Assembly: GCF_003202405.1 (NCBI RefSeq)
Contig: NZ_QJHL01000003.1
Location: forward strand, 310,001-374,000
Direction of reading: 5' to 3'
Source of the DNA: Flavobacterium hydrophilum
Lineage (GTDB): Bacteria; Bacteroidota; Bacteroidia; Flavobacteriales; Flavobacteriaceae
Length of the DNA stretch: 64,000 nt
The notes below the pieces were generated by a model. The model was not told where the DNA came from. It did not search any database and was given only the letters and a program-made list of their open reading frames with translations. Below are positions 32,789 to 43,900 of this stretch, piece by piece (the stretch's first letter is position 1; every line of letters starts with the position of its first letter). The translations under genes were made by a program, and so were the position numbers.

Positions 32789-35071
32789 ATGAAAAAAGGT
32801 TTTTTATATATTTTGCTTTTAACAATTTTTCAATACAGCTTTTCACAGAGTAATTTGTCATGGGAAGGCTATTTTTCATATAATGAAATTAAAGATGTTT
32901 CTACAGCAGGGGCAACAGTTATTGCTGCTTCAGAAAATGCTTTGTTTTCTAAAAATTCAGAAACAAACAGTATTAAAACAACTACCACTATTGATGGTCT
33001 TTCCGGACAGACTATATCATCAATGTATTATAGTGAAGCTTCTAAAAAAACATTGGTAGGCTATGAAAACGGTTTGATGATTGTCATAAATGAAAAGGAC
33101 GGCAGTATGTTGAAAGTTGTAGATATTATCAATAAACAACTGCCTTCGGGTATAAAAAAAATCAATCATTTTATGGAACACAATGGATTGATTTATGTTT
33201 CATGTGATTTTGGAATTGTGCAGTTTAATTTAACTACTTCGCAATTTGGAGATACTTATTTTATTGGTGATGCCGGAGCAGAAATTGCTGTAAAACAAAC
33301 TGCTTTTTTTAATGGTTTTATTTTTGCCGCCACTTCAGGCGGTATAAAGCGTGCAAATAGCACTAATGCAAATTTAGTCGATTATAATCAATGGTCAGTT
33401 ATAAATTCAGGTGATTGGTCAAGTGTGGAAACTTTAGATTCAGAACTTATTGCAGTTAATTCGGGAGGCTATATTCATCGTTATAATTCGAATGTTTTTA
33501 TTGGTTTTTTACAGCTTCCGCAGTATTCTACAGATATGAGGGCAGTTAATCATAATTTATTTATTACAACACCCAATACCATATATATTTATAACAATCA
33601 AATGATTCTAAGTCGTCAGATTGTTAATACCCAGGTTTTAAATGCAAGTTTGATTTTTACCTGTGCAACTTCTTTAGGAGATGTTATTAATATTGGGACT
33701 AAAGATAACGGTTTATTTAGTTCTTCACTTTCTGTTTCTGCAGCGTTTGAGAATAATATGCCAGATGGTCCTTTGAGAAATAATGTTTTTGCTCTGGATG
33801 TTACTCCAAATGTTCTTTGGGCTGTTTATGGAGATTATAATTCCGGAATGAACCCATATCCTCTGGATAGTTATGGTGTTAGTAAATTTAGAGAAAAAGC
33901 ATGGCTTAATATTCCTTATGAAGAAGTTTTTAACGCAAAATCAATAGTAAATATCATCGTGAATCCAAATGATGAAAATCAGGTATATGCAAGTTCTTAT
34001 TTTTCAGGATTACTAAAAATTGAAAATGATGAACCAACTGTTTTATATAATGAAAAAAATAGTGGGTTAGAAACATTAACTTTTGTTGGTCCTAATTATA
34101 TTGATGTTCGTATCAACGGATCAGCTTTTGATAAATCAGGAAACCTTTGGCTGACAAATAATATGATTGAAAACGGATTGAAAGTGTTGAAAACAAATGG
34201 ACGATGGCAAAGCGTTTCCATGAAGACTATTTTAGCAAAACCCGAAGATGCGAGTTATACCGATTTGATTATTGATAAAAATGGGACGAAATGGATTTCA
34301 ATGAATACCGAAGGGATTGTTGGTTTTAATGAAAGCACTAATACCTTTAAAAAAATAAATTTCGGTACAGATTTAGGAAATCTGCCAACAACAGACGTGA
34401 GAGCTTTATCAATTGATACTAAAAATCAATTATGGATTGGAACCACTAAAGGATTAAGAGTTTTATCGAATGTAAATAATTTTCAATCTGAAAGCCAATT
34501 AACCACAAAACCTATAATAATTATGGAAGATGGTTTGGCACAAGAACTATTATATGAACAATCTATAACCGCAATAGCCGTAGATGGATCCAACAATAAA
34601 TGGATAGGGACATCAGATTCGGGTGTTTTTATGGTATCACAAAATGGTCAGGAAACAAAATACCATTTTACAATAAATAATTCACCTTTGCCGGCTAATG
34701 CCATAAACGACATCAAAATCAATAATAAAACGGGTGAGGTTTTTATTGCAACAACTAAAGGAATGATTTCTTTTAAAGGTTCAGCTACAGAAGCTAATGA
34801 AAATCTGAATAATGTATACATTTATCCAAATCCGGTTCGTCCTGCTTATTCAGGAACAGTTAAAATTGCCGGGTTAATTGATAAGGCAAATATTAAAATT
34901 ACAGATATTGAAGGCAATCTGGTATACGAAACTATTTCTGAAGGAGGAACAATAGAATGGGATACAACAGCTTTTGGAAGATATAAAGTAGCATCCGGTG
35001 TATACATGGTTTTTGTTTCGGCTCAGGATGGAAGCGAAACAAAAGTAAAAAAAGTGATGATTGTTCGGTAA
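32789..35071 (+). CDS. porZ: PorZ-like type IX secretion protein with propellers and sorting domain
   Basis: 760 residues. A signal peptide (KGFLYILLLTIFQYSFSQ) is followed by SNLSWEGYFSYNEIKDVS, which marks the PorZ N-terminal beta-propeller, then two propeller regions with two-component-regulator-type blades (GNLWLTNNMIENGLKVLKTN, GTKWISMNTEGIVGF, QLWIGTTKGLRVL, NKWIGTSDSGVFMV). The last about 85 residues (NVYIYPNPVRPAYSGTVKI to VKKVMIVR) are a type A T9SS C-terminal sorting domain. In Porphyromonas PorZ is a surface part of the attachment complex that presents anionic LPS to the sortase PorU. Length and layout fit. It is followed within 12 bp by a damaged acyltransferase gene. Confidence 0.88.
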   Translation: MKKGFLYILLLTIFQYSFSQSNLSWEGYFSYNEIKDVSTAGATVIAASENALFSKNSETNSIKTTTTIDGLSGQTISSMYYSEASKKTLVGYENGLMIVINEKDGSMLKVVDIINKQLPSGIKKINHFMEHNGLIYVSCDFGIVQFNLTTSQFGDTYFIGDAGAEIAVKQTAFFNGFIFAATSGGIKRANSTNANLVDYNQWSVINSGDWSSVETLDSELIAVNSGGYIHRYNSNVFIGFLQLPQYSTDMRAVNHNLFITTPNTIYIYNNQMILSRQIVNTQVLNASLIFTCATSLGDVINIGTKDNGLFSSSLSVSAAFENNMPDGPLRNNVFALDVTPNVLWAVYGDYNSGMNPYPLDSYGVSKFREKAWLNIPYEEVFNAKSIVNIIVNPNDENQVYASSYFSGLLKIENDEPTVLYNEKNSGLETLTFVGPNYIDVRINGSAFDKSGNLWLTNNMIENGLKVLKTNGRWQSVSMKTILAKPEDASYTDLIIDKNGTKWISMNTEGIVGFNESTNTFKKINFGTDLGNLPTTDVRALSIDTKNQLWIGTTKGLRVLSNVNNFQSESQLTTKPIIIMEDGLAQELLYEQSITAIAVDGSNNKWIGTSDSGVFMVSQNGQETKYHFTINNSPLPANAINDIKINNKTGEVFIATTKGMISFKGSATEANENLNNVYIYPNPVRPAYSGTVKIAGLIDKANIKITDIEGNLVYETISEGGTIEWDTTAFGRYKVASGVYMVFVSAQDGSETKVKKVMIVR

Positions 35072-35082
35072 GTTTAGTGGCT

Positions 35083-36119
35083 ATGAATAACAAAAATTGT
35101 TTTGATTTTTTAAGGTTTTTCTTTGCTGCAAATATTCTATTAGCACATCTTTCTGAACTTTCTCAAAATAAAAATCTGTATTTCTTGTCTGATTATTCTA
35201 ATTCGGCAATTGGTGTAAGGGTTTTTTTTGTAATTAGTGGTTTTTTAGTAGCTAAAAGCTTTATTAATACATCGTCATTAAAAGAATATTTTATTAAAAG
35301 GGCAAAAAGAATTTTACCTGCCTCACTGTCGTTATTGTATTATCGGTTTTAATCTTTGCGATGTTTAGTACGTATAGTTTTTCTGAATATTTCACAAATG
35401 TAAATGTTTATCAATATTTAGGATGGAATTTAATTTTTCTGAATTTTATGCATCCCTGCCTGCCAGGACTTTTCGAAAATAATCTAATTTGCGCAGTAAA
35501 CGGATCCTTATGGACTTTAAAAGTTGAGGAATCCTTTTATATCGTTTTACCTTTTATTTTCTACATTATAAAGAAAACAAAAAAAACTTTTGTTGTGCTT
35601 ATAATAATTTATTTATTGTCCTTGCTATATTGGTTCATAACGGATGATGTATTAAATCAGCCACTATTGGCAAAACAAATGCCGGGTTATTTAGCTTATT
35701 TTTCAGTTGGAATCTTTTTAAATTTAAATCTGGATTATGTTTTGAAAAACAGAGTAAAATTATTTTTTACAGCTATAATTTCATTATTGATTACTGTTTT
35801 TTTTCATTTTCAAATAAATGTTTTTTATCCTGCTGCTTTCGGTTTGTTAATAATAATTTTGGCTTACAGCATTCCACTTTTAAATAATTTTGGGAAATAT
35901 GGAGATTTTACTTACGGACTATACATCTATCACTTTCCAATAATTCAGCTTTTCAGGCAGTATGATTTGTTTAATAAATATAATGCTATTATTATGGGGG
36001 GTGCAGTTGTTTTACTTACATTAGTTTTTGCCATCTTCTCATGGTTCGTTGTCGAAAAAAGATTTTTAGACAGGTATAGAAATAGTAATACTAAGAAAGT
36101 TGCGATACATGCATTTTAA
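35083..36119 (+). pseudogene. acyltransferase 3 family membrane protein, frameshifted
   Basis: Two frames together make one membrane acyltransferase of about 345 residues. The first (to 35352) has FDFLRFFFAANILLAHLSEL, GVRVFFVISGFLVAKSFI and YFIKRAKRILPA, the typical start of the family. It then runs into a stop, while the next frame continues with VVIVLSVLIFAMFSTYSF and carries SLWTLKVEESFYIVLPFIFYII, several membrane segments and YGLYIYHFPIIQL. The shift falls at about 35322-35331 and equals a loss of one base (or a gain of two). The ATG at 35361 is internal. Such enzymes acylate sugars on lipids or surface glycans. The 3' end overlaps recO. Otherwise intact, so either recent damage or a sequencing error. 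Confidence 0.88.
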
Positions 36120-36822
36120 AACCAAAGCAATTGTTATTTCTGCATTAAAGTTTCAGGAAAAAAGTCTGATTGTAAAATGCTTTACACTTTCAAGTGGACT
36201 GAAGTCTTATTTTGTACGTGATGCTTTTTCAAGTCGGAAGGCAAGTCAGAAAATTGCTTATTTCCAGCCTTTATCTATTCTTGAAATAGAAGCTGTTCAT
36301 AAAAATAAAGGTACTTTAGAAAACTTCAAAGAAATTAAAACTGCAGTTCCTTTCCAAAGCATTCATACCAATCTAGTAAAAAGTACGATGGTCATGTTTC
36401 TTTCTGAAATTTTGCATTATTCAATTCAGGAAGAAGAAAAAAATGAATCACTATTTGTGTTTTTAGAAACAGCGCTGATATGGCTTGACCATCACGATGA
36501 AGTTGTTAATTTTCATTTAATTTTAATGCTGGAAACAACAAAATATCTGGGTTTTTATCCGGATATTTCAGAGTTAGATTTGCCATATTTTGAAATGAAT
36601 GATGGTGTTTTTGCAATTTTTAAAGGATTAAATTCTTTGACAGAACACGAAACAAATCTGTTTAAAAAACTACTCGGTTTAAAATTTGATAACGATCAGA
36701 AAGTCTTTCATGTAATAGAAAGACAAATACTGCTAAAGATTCTGATTGATTATTACAGCCTCCATTTAGATGGTTTCAAAAAACCCAAATCACTTGAGGT
36801 TTTGAAAGAAATATTTTCTTAA
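36109..36822 (+). CDS. recO: DNA repair protein RecO
   Basis: 237 residues from the ATG at 36109 (MHFKTKAIVISALKFQEKS), which overlaps the end of the acyltransferase frame by 11 bp. An upstream TTG at 36100 would add three residues. The N-terminal OB-fold (KAIVISALKFQEKSLIVKCFT, then LKSYFVRDAFSS) and the helical C-terminal domain (LEILHYSIQEEEKNESLFVFLETAL) fit RecO. RecO loads RecA on SSB-coated DNA with RecR. The zinc-finger cysteines of some RecO proteins are absent, as is common in Bacteroidota. The overlap suggests co-transcription from porZ onward. Confidence 0.9.
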   Translation: MHFKTKAIVISALKFQEKSLIVKCFTLSSGLKSYFVRDAFSSRKASQKIAYFQPLSILEIEAVHKNKGTLENFKEIKTAVPFQSIHTNLVKSTMVMFLSEILHYSIQEEEKNESLFVFLETALIWLDHHDEVVNFHLILMLETTKYLGFYPDISELDLPYFEMNDGVFAIFKGLNSLTEHETNLFKKLLGLKFDNDQKVFHVIERQILLKILIDYYSLHLDGFKKPKSLEVLKEIFS

Positions 36823-36908
36823 TTAAAGTTTAATTTTCTATATATTCGCAAACAATTAATTTTAATCATAATTGCCACATTTCTATTCATTAATTTAAAA
36901 AATCTACT

Positions 36909-38801
36909 ATGAAGAAAATTACTTTTTCTATTATTTTGCTTCTGGCGGTTTCGATTTCTGCTGTTTCCCAAAGGAAATATGATGAAATTGTTACAACAGA
37001 GAATGCTGTTCAGGATTTAGTGCAGAACCAAATTACAGGTGTTGTTGTATTTAAAGAGGGTGGAACTATAAAAGGTTTGGATCCGGAAACAAAAAAAATT
37101 GTATGGACTCTGACTAAAGATGATTTCGGAACAACATCAGCCGGGGATATTTTGAGTGATCCTGATTTTGGGAAAGTCTTTAAAGAGAAGAGTGCCTTAA
37201 CCAGCGTTCCGGGTAGTCCATATGTAGAAGCTTACATTAATAATAAGTATATAATCATCAATACTGATTCCGGTAAAGTAGTCTACAATTCATCTAAGGA
37301 ATCTTTCTGGGTTACTCAATCTGATTTTATTCCTGAAACAGATGAATACCTTCTTACATTGAAAAAAGATGGTGACATGGCAATTGCTTTATTAGACATG
37401 AAAACAGGTGAATTGAAATGGAATACAACTGTTGATAAAGCAAAATCATTATTTAGTTTTTCTTTCAAAGAATCTGCAAACACAAACATAGCAACAGTAC
37501 ACGGATCTGTTATTTACTATTTATTGTACGGAAAGCTATATTCATTTGACAGAGCTTCAGGAAAGTTAAACTGGAAAGGCGAAGAAGATTATTCTAAATT
37601 CTTTTTAACTCAAAATGATAAAAATATTGTTGTGGTTAATAATGCCGGAACTTTTTCTACAAAACAATATTTAAATGTATTGAATACTGATACAGGAAAA
37701 AGTATCTGGAAAGAATCTATCAAAACTAAAAGGGTTGTTTATCTGGAAGATTGGGGAACAAAAATCTTAGTGGCACACTACAGCGGTTTTAATTTTTATG
37801 ACTTAAGTTCAGGTGAAAAAATCTGGAAAAAAGACGCTCGTGGAGACGGATTGAAAAGAGTTATCCCTATCGAGCAGGATTTCTTGTACGTAGCAGAAAA
37901 TGAAATGATGCTAATCAACAAAGATGGCGAAAAGCTTTGGAAAAAATTCATTGAAATATCTGATGATAAAGAAGATCCGATTTATTATTTAGGAAAAGTA
38001 GGTGAAAAAGTAATGTACCTTACGGGAACTTACGGAAACATGGTAGATTACAAGTCAGGAGTTAAACTTTGGAAACGTAATATTAAGTTTGAAAAAGACC
38101 GTCCGGTATTGCCTGCTTATGACGAAGCTACAAATTCTTACGTAGTATATAATGACGAAAAATTATATAAGTTTGATCCAAGCATTAGCGATAAGCCTGA
38201 GCCTTTCGCAAAAGTAAATATCAAAAAAGAGAAAGAATTAAACAGTATAGAACAATTTCCTTGGGGAGTTGTACTCTCTGGACCTGTTGAAGTAATGGGT
38301 GTGAACGCGGACGGAACAATTAAATACCATCATGTCTACACACAGCCAGGAGAAGGAACTAGACGTCTTATTAAAAGTGCTGCTATTGTAGGGAGTATTG
38401 GTATGGGTGTAAGTTCAGTGGTAAGTGATATAAAAGGTGCTGAATTAACAATGACATACCGTGATTCTTCAGGAAATATGAGATCGATGGTTGTAAAAAA
38501 GGAAGATAAGACTAACCAGGATCAGGCAAAAGCCTATGCAGCTGGTGCAGCAGCTCTTGGCCTGGTAGCAGCTAAGTTTAATTCTCGTTTCAATGCGATG
38601 AAACAAAACAGAGATTTCTCTTATATTTTCGCAAAAGCAGATTCAGGAGAAAAAGTTTTGGTTAAAGTTAATAAAGTAGACGGGGTAGAGGTTGATAAAA
38701 TTATTTTCAACAACAATAAACCGGTTTATGAAATTGACCCTGCAACTCAGAATATCTTTTATGTTTCTGATAAGTCTATTCAGATATTTAACAAAAAATA
38801 A
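36909..38801 (+). CDS. exported PQQ-like beta-propeller protein
   Basis: 630 residues. A signal peptide (KKITFSIILLLAVSISAVSQ) precedes a seven- to eight-bladed propeller of the pyrrolo-quinoline-quinone type, with blades marked by Trp and Gly motifs such as GTIKGLDPETKKIVWTLTK, LLDMKTGELKWNTTV, SFDRASGKLNWKGEED, NVLNTDTGKSIWKES, FYDLSSGEKIWKKDA and DYKSGVKLWKRNI. The last about 130 residues contain a short alanine- and glycine-rich hydrophobic segment (AAALGLVAAKFNSRF) and a beta-rich end. There are no metal or PQQ ligands I can point to, so this is more likely a binding scaffold than a dehydrogenase. Function unknown. Confidence 0.82.
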   Translation: MKKITFSIILLLAVSISAVSQRKYDEIVTTENAVQDLVQNQITGVVVFKEGGTIKGLDPETKKIVWTLTKDDFGTTSAGDILSDPDFGKVFKEKSALTSVPGSPYVEAYINNKYIIINTDSGKVVYNSSKESFWVTQSDFIPETDEYLLTLKKDGDMAIALLDMKTGELKWNTTVDKAKSLFSFSFKESANTNIATVHGSVIYYLLYGKLYSFDRASGKLNWKGEEDYSKFFLTQNDKNIVVVNNAGTFSTKQYLNVLNTDTGKSIWKESIKTKRVVYLEDWGTKILVAHYSGFNFYDLSSGEKIWKKDARGDGLKRVIPIEQDFLYVAENEMMLINKDGEKLWKKFIEISDDKEDPIYYLGKVGEKVMYLTGTYGNMVDYKSGVKLWKRNIKFEKDRPVLPAYDEATNSYVVYNDEKLYKFDPSISDKPEPFAKVNIKKEKELNSIEQFPWGVVLSGPVEVMGVNADGTIKYHHVYTQPGEGTRRLIKSAAIVGSIGMGVSSVVSDIKGAELTMTYRDSSGNMRSMVVKKEDKTNQDQAKAYAAGAAALGLVAAKFNSRFNAMKQNRDFSYIFAKADSGEKVLVKVNKVDGVEVDKIIFNNNKPVYEIDPATQNIFYVSDKSIQIFNKK

Positions 38802-38818
38802 AAAATATAAAACCTCTA

Positions 38819-38852
38819 AGGCCATCAGGATAAATTCTGATGGCTTTTTTTT
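38819..38852 (+). terminator. terminator after the PQQ-like gene
   Basis: Perfect 8-bp stem GCCATCAG / CTGATGGC with an 8-nt loop and eight T. It lies just before the next gene, whose ATG at 38857 follows directly. Confidence 0.9.
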
Positions 38853-38856
38853 GCCT

Positions 38857-40776
38857 ATGAAAAAAACAGTACTCTTAATCGCTTTGCTTGTAATTGGTTT
38901 AGTACAGGCACAAGAAAAAATAAGCTCAAAAAAAAAGAAGTTTTATATACCCGTAATTAAATATTCAGAATTTCCTGTTCTTGATAATGCTTTAACGCAA
39001 ACTACTTTTTATCAAATGGATAAGGAGTTGGTGCAGGAAGAAATTATTTTAAAAAAAGAATATTTTAACATTAATGGTTTTATAAAAGATCCTTTAAACG
39101 GTAAGTTAAAAATTTATTTAACAATTACATTGCCTAAATTTAATTCAACAAAAGTTGATAGTACTTTTGATAAAAAAAAGAGTAATTGGAAATTTGAGGT
39201 CTATACCCGATATGACGTAAGGATAAAAGTTGAAGCTAAATGCGCGGATAAAATTTTATTTTCTCAGGATTTTAATAGTCTTGAATCGCATATAATTGCA
39301 AGTTCATATGAAAAAGGGAATGTGAAATTTGCAGTAGATTCAAATAATAAAAGAATCGCACAAGCCATGAAGGATAATGATTATACTGCAGAAGAGCTCG
39401 GGATAGACAAAGTGATTTATGATTCTGTTGATAGAATTCAGGATTTTTTAAATTATAAATTAGCTTATTATGTGGATGAATCCAAGGAAAAATTTGAATT
39501 TGTAACTTCAAAAGGGCATTCTGAATATAATCAAATGCTGGCATTTGAAAACGAGATTACTTCTCAGATGGAGAAAGTAAGTCTGGAAAAAGGTTTAGAT
39601 GAAAAATTGCTGACTCCGCATTTGCAATATCTGGAAAGTCTGTTGGTTAAATACCCTCCTTCGCCATTAAATGAAAACATTCGGTTCATTGTAACAAACA
39701 ATTTGGCTGAGACTTATTTTATACTTGAAAATAAAGAAAAAACATTAATGTATGCTAATTTACTGATTGAGAACGATAAACAGGATTCCAGAGGATCTTC
39801 GATTATTAAAAGGGTAAATAAGGCCAATTTTGCTGATAAAAAAATTAGAAGTCATACAACCCGTTTTGCAGATCTTAAAAAATTAGGACTTAAAATTGCT
39901 GAAGAAAAAGAAGAAAAAAGGTTAGCTTTTTTTGAAAAAATAGAGCAGCAGGATGCAGAGTGGGAAACTGAAAAAGCGAACCGTGAAGCAAAGCTGGAAA
40001 AAGCTAAAATCCAAAGATATAATCTGCTGGATTCTATTCCGTATCAGCTTAATGCTAATTTGTTGGCAAAAGTGGTTGCCAGTCTGGGAGGAAGCGATGC
40101 TTTAAAAAAAATTGAAAAAGCACACCTTTTTTCTAAACTTACTATTGAAGGAAATAAAGTGCCTCAGACAGAAGAAAAATGGGCAACAAATTCTAATTAT
40201 CTTCTTAGGAAAAAAATGCCTGAAAGCTATTATGAAATATTGAATGGAGCAGAAGCCTGGAGTCATGATGACCGTGAAAGCGGTGTAAATGCAAAATGGA
40301 CAAAACTTACCTCTTATGATCATAATAATTTATCTAAAAATGCTGATTTAGTAAACTTTTTGACTGATTTAAGGCTCGATTTATGGAATAATTTTGAAGT
40401 TTTGGAAGATGAAATGTATGAAGGCAGATTATGTTATCATTTAAATTATTTTGAAAAAACATTAAGTACAGGAAACAGAACAATTCCAAAAACGGATTAT
40501 CATGTTTTTATTGATAAAGAAAATTTCAATATAGTTTCAACAGAAAAAACAGAATTTGATAACGGAAATAAGAGCTTTTTCGAGAGAAAACTTTTTGGTG
40601 ATTATCGTCCTGTTGCAACTCTGAATTCTGGAAAAATCCCACATAAAATTAATTATGAAATTGAAGATTTTAATGGCGAGACTTTGTATCAGGAAGTAAG
40701 GGAAAAAGTAGAAATAAACCCTGTTTTTGGAAATCGTATTTTTATGAAAGAAGTGTATTTCGGAGGATTTAAATAG
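38857..40776 (+). CDS. large exported protein of unknown function
   Basis: 639 residues from the ATG at 38857, which gives the signal peptide MKKTVLLIALLVIGLVQAQ; the longer frame runs back through the terminator and over the preceding gene and is not used. Residues about 60-170 are beta-rich; about 200-430 are helical, with a charged coiled-coil stretch (IAEEKEEKRLAFFEKIEQQDAEWETEKANREAKLEKA); the last about 190 residues (LNANLLAKVVASLGGSDALKKIEKAHLFSKLTIEGN, then YHVFIDKENFNIVSTEKTEF) resemble the LolA-like lipoprotein-sorting fold seen in many Bacteroidota proteins. I do not recognise the family with confidence. The terminator in front suggests its own promoter or readthrough. Confidence 0.75.
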   Translation: MKKTVLLIALLVIGLVQAQEKISSKKKKFYIPVIKYSEFPVLDNALTQTTFYQMDKELVQEEIILKKEYFNINGFIKDPLNGKLKIYLTITLPKFNSTKVDSTFDKKKSNWKFEVYTRYDVRIKVEAKCADKILFSQDFNSLESHIIASSYEKGNVKFAVDSNNKRIAQAMKDNDYTAEELGIDKVIYDSVDRIQDFLNYKLAYYVDESKEKFEFVTSKGHSEYNQMLAFENEITSQMEKVSLEKGLDEKLLTPHLQYLESLLVKYPPSPLNENIRFIVTNNLAETYFILENKEKTLMYANLLIENDKQDSRGSSIIKRVNKANFADKKIRSHTTRFADLKKLGLKIAEEKEEKRLAFFEKIEQQDAEWETEKANREAKLEKAKIQRYNLLDSIPYQLNANLLAKVVASLGGSDALKKIEKAHLFSKLTIEGNKVPQTEEKWATNSNYLLRKKMPESYYEILNGAEAWSHDDRESGVNAKWTKLTSYDHNNLSKNADLVNFLTDLRLDLWNNFEVLEDEMYEGRLCYHLNYFEKTLSTGNRTIPKTDYHVFIDKENFNIVSTEKTEFDNGNKSFFERKLFGDYRPVATLNSGKIPHKINYEIEDFNGETLYQEVREKVEINPVFGNRIFMKEVYFGGFK

Positions 40777-40920
40777 TCTTTAATTTGTCTGAAAAGAAAA
40801 ACTTAGAATTGATTACTTTTTGGTTTATTCACTCATATTTTTGAGATTAGTACCAGAAAGTAATCAATTCTTTTGTTTTTGAATCATTATCTTTTGATAA
40901 AAGTGTGAAATTTCAAGAAA

Positions 40921-40954
40921 TTGATGGACAATAATTCAAAATTCCTTACTTTCG
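40921..40954 (+). promoter_or_regulatory. probable promoter of ileS
   Basis: TTG at 40921-40923, 23 bp, then TACTTTCG at 40947-40954, one mismatch from TAnnTTTG. The ileS ATG follows after 24 bp. Confidence 0.55.
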
Positions 40955-40978
40955 CACCTCGATTAAGAAAAGGATAAA

Positions 40979-43900
40979 ATGAGTACAAAATTTACTGAAT
41001 ACAAAGGACTTGACTTGCCAACTGTAGCTTCTGAAGTTCTTGATTTTTGGAAGAAAGAAAATATATTTGAAAAGAGTGTAACCACTCGCGAAGGTGCAGA
41101 GCCTTACGTATTTTTTGAAGGCCCGCCTTCAGCAAACGGATTACCGGGAATTCACCACGTAATGGCACGTGCGATTAAAGATATTTTTTGCAGATATAAA
41201 ACTCAAAAAGGTTTTCAGGTTAAAAGAAAAGCCGGTTGGGATACGCACGGATTGCCTGTAGAATTGGGTACCGAAAAAGAATTAGGAATTACAAAAGAAG
41301 ATATTGGTAAAACGATTTCGATCGAAGAATATAACGAAGCGTGTAAAAAAACCGTTATGCGTTATACGGACGTTTGGAATGATTTGACCGAAAAAATGGG
41401 GTATTGGGTAGATATGGAAGATCCGTATGTGACTTATAAACCAAAATATATGGAGTCTGTTTGGTGGCTTTTGAAGCAAATCTACGATAAAGGTTTGTTG
41501 TACAAAGGTTACACAATTCAGCCGTATTCTCCAAAAGCAGGAACAGGATTGTCTTCTCACGAAGTAAACCAGCCTGGAGCTTACAGAGATGTTACAGATA
41601 CTACGATTGTAGCACAATTCAAAACAAGTTTAAAAGAAGAGAAAATTATCAAGGCCTTTAATCTTGGGTCAGCTCCAACAGATGAGGCATATTTCTTGGC
41701 ATGGACAACTACTCCGTGGACTTTGCCTTCAAATACGGCTTTGACAGTTGGTCCAAAAATCGATTATGTTTTAATTTTCACATATAATCAGTATACTTTT
41801 TTACCTATGATGGTAATTCTTGCTAAAAAATTGGTTGCAAAACAATTTTCTGGTAAGTATTTTGAAGTTGAAGAATTAGTTGAAACGGCTTCATATAATA
41901 AAAACGATAAAAAAATACCTTACAATATTATTTCGGAATGTAAAGGAGCTGATTTAGTTGATATTCGTTATGAGCAATTATTAAATTGGGCACAACCATA
42001 TGAAAATCCAGAAAATGCTTTTAGAGTTATTTTAGGAGATTTCGTGACTACAGAAGATGGGACAGGAATTGTACATACAGCTCCGACTTTTGGTGCAGAT
42101 GATGCTAAAGTAGCAAAAGAAGCAAAGCCAGAGGTGCCACCTATGTTAGTTAATTCATTTCATAACTTAATTGACTCTAATAATCCAAATAAAGAGAATA
42201 ATATAGTAAAAGAAGATGAAGATTATTTTGCAAATTCGTCTTTTGAAACTAAGTATCAAATTTTAGTTCCACTTGTTGATTTACAAGGTAAATTTATTGA
42301 TATTGATACCGTTCCTGAAAAGTTCAGAGGAATGTATGTGAAAAACGAATATTATGATGCAGGTGAGGCACCAGAGCGTTCTGCTGATGTAGAAATTGCT
42401 ATTCAATTAAAAGAAGAAAATAAAGCCTTTAAGGTTGAAAAATACGTACATAGTTATCCACACAGTTGGAGAACTGATGAGCCGTTGTTATATTATCCAC
42501 TAGATTCTTGGTTCATTAAAGTAACCGATGTAAAAGATAGAATGTTCGACCTGAACGAAACTATCAATTGGAAACCTAAATCTACTGGTGAAGGACGTTT
42601 TGGGAACTGGCTTAAAAATGCCAACGACTGGAACTTATCTCGTTCTAGATATTGGGGGATTCCATTGCCAATCTGGAGAACTGAAGACAAAAAAGAAGAA
42701 GTTCTTATTGGTTCTGTTGAAGAATTATACAATGCGATCGAAAAATCTATCGAAGCAGGTTTTCAAAAAGAAAATCCGTTTAAAGGTTTCGAAATCGGAA
42801 ACATGTCTGAATCAAATTATAATTTAATTGATTTACACAAAAATGTAGTTGATGAAATTACTTTAGTTTCTGCTTCCGGGAAACCAATGAAGCGCGAAAG
42901 TGATCTAATCGACGTTTGGTTTGATTCTGGAGCAATGCCTTATGCACAATGGCATTATCCTTTTGAGAACAAAGACAAAATTGATGAGAATAAAGATTTT
43001 CCGGCTAATTTTATTGCAGAAGGAGTAGATCAGACCCGTGGATGGTTTTATACCCTGCACGCGATCGGAACTTTGGTATTTGATAAAGTAGCCTACAAAA
43101 ATGTAGTTTCAAACGGTTTGGTGTTAGACAAAAACGGACAGAAAATGTCTAAACGTCTAGGAAACGCTACAGATCCTTTTGAAACAATTGCAGAATACGG
43201 TCCAGATGCCACACGCTGGTACATGATCTCAAACGCAAATCCCTGGGATAACCTGAAATTTGATATCGAAGGAATTGCTGAGGTGCGCCGTAAATTCTTC
43301 GGAACTTTATACAACACCTATTCGTTCTTTTCGTTATATGCGAACATCGATGGGTTTAAATATGCTGAAGCTGAAATTCCGTTAAACGAACGACCTGAAA
43401 TCGATCAGTGGATTATCTCTGAATTGCATACATTAATAAAATTTGTTGATGAATGTTACGAAGATTACGAACCAACAAAAGCAACAAGAGCGATTTCTGA
43501 TTTCGTTCAGGAAAACTTAAGTAACTGGTACGTTCGTTTATGCCGTCGTCGTTTCTGGAAAGGTGAATATGCGAAAGATAAAATTGCAGCGTATCAAACA
43601 CTTTATACTTGTTTGCTTACAATCAGTAAATTAAGTGCTCCGGTAGCGCCATTTTTTATGGATAAGTTGTACAGAGATTTAACTGAATCGACGGGAACCG
43701 AGGATTTTGCCAGTGTTCACTTGGCTGAATTCCCGAAATTTGTCGAAAACTTTGTTAATAAAACGTTGGAAAGCAAAATGCAGAAGGCGCAAACGATCTC
43801 ATCTTTGGTTTTGTCATTGCGTAAAAAAGAGATGATCAAAGTGCGTCAGCCTTTGCAAAAGGTAATGATTCCGGTACTTGACGACAATCAGCGTGCTGAA

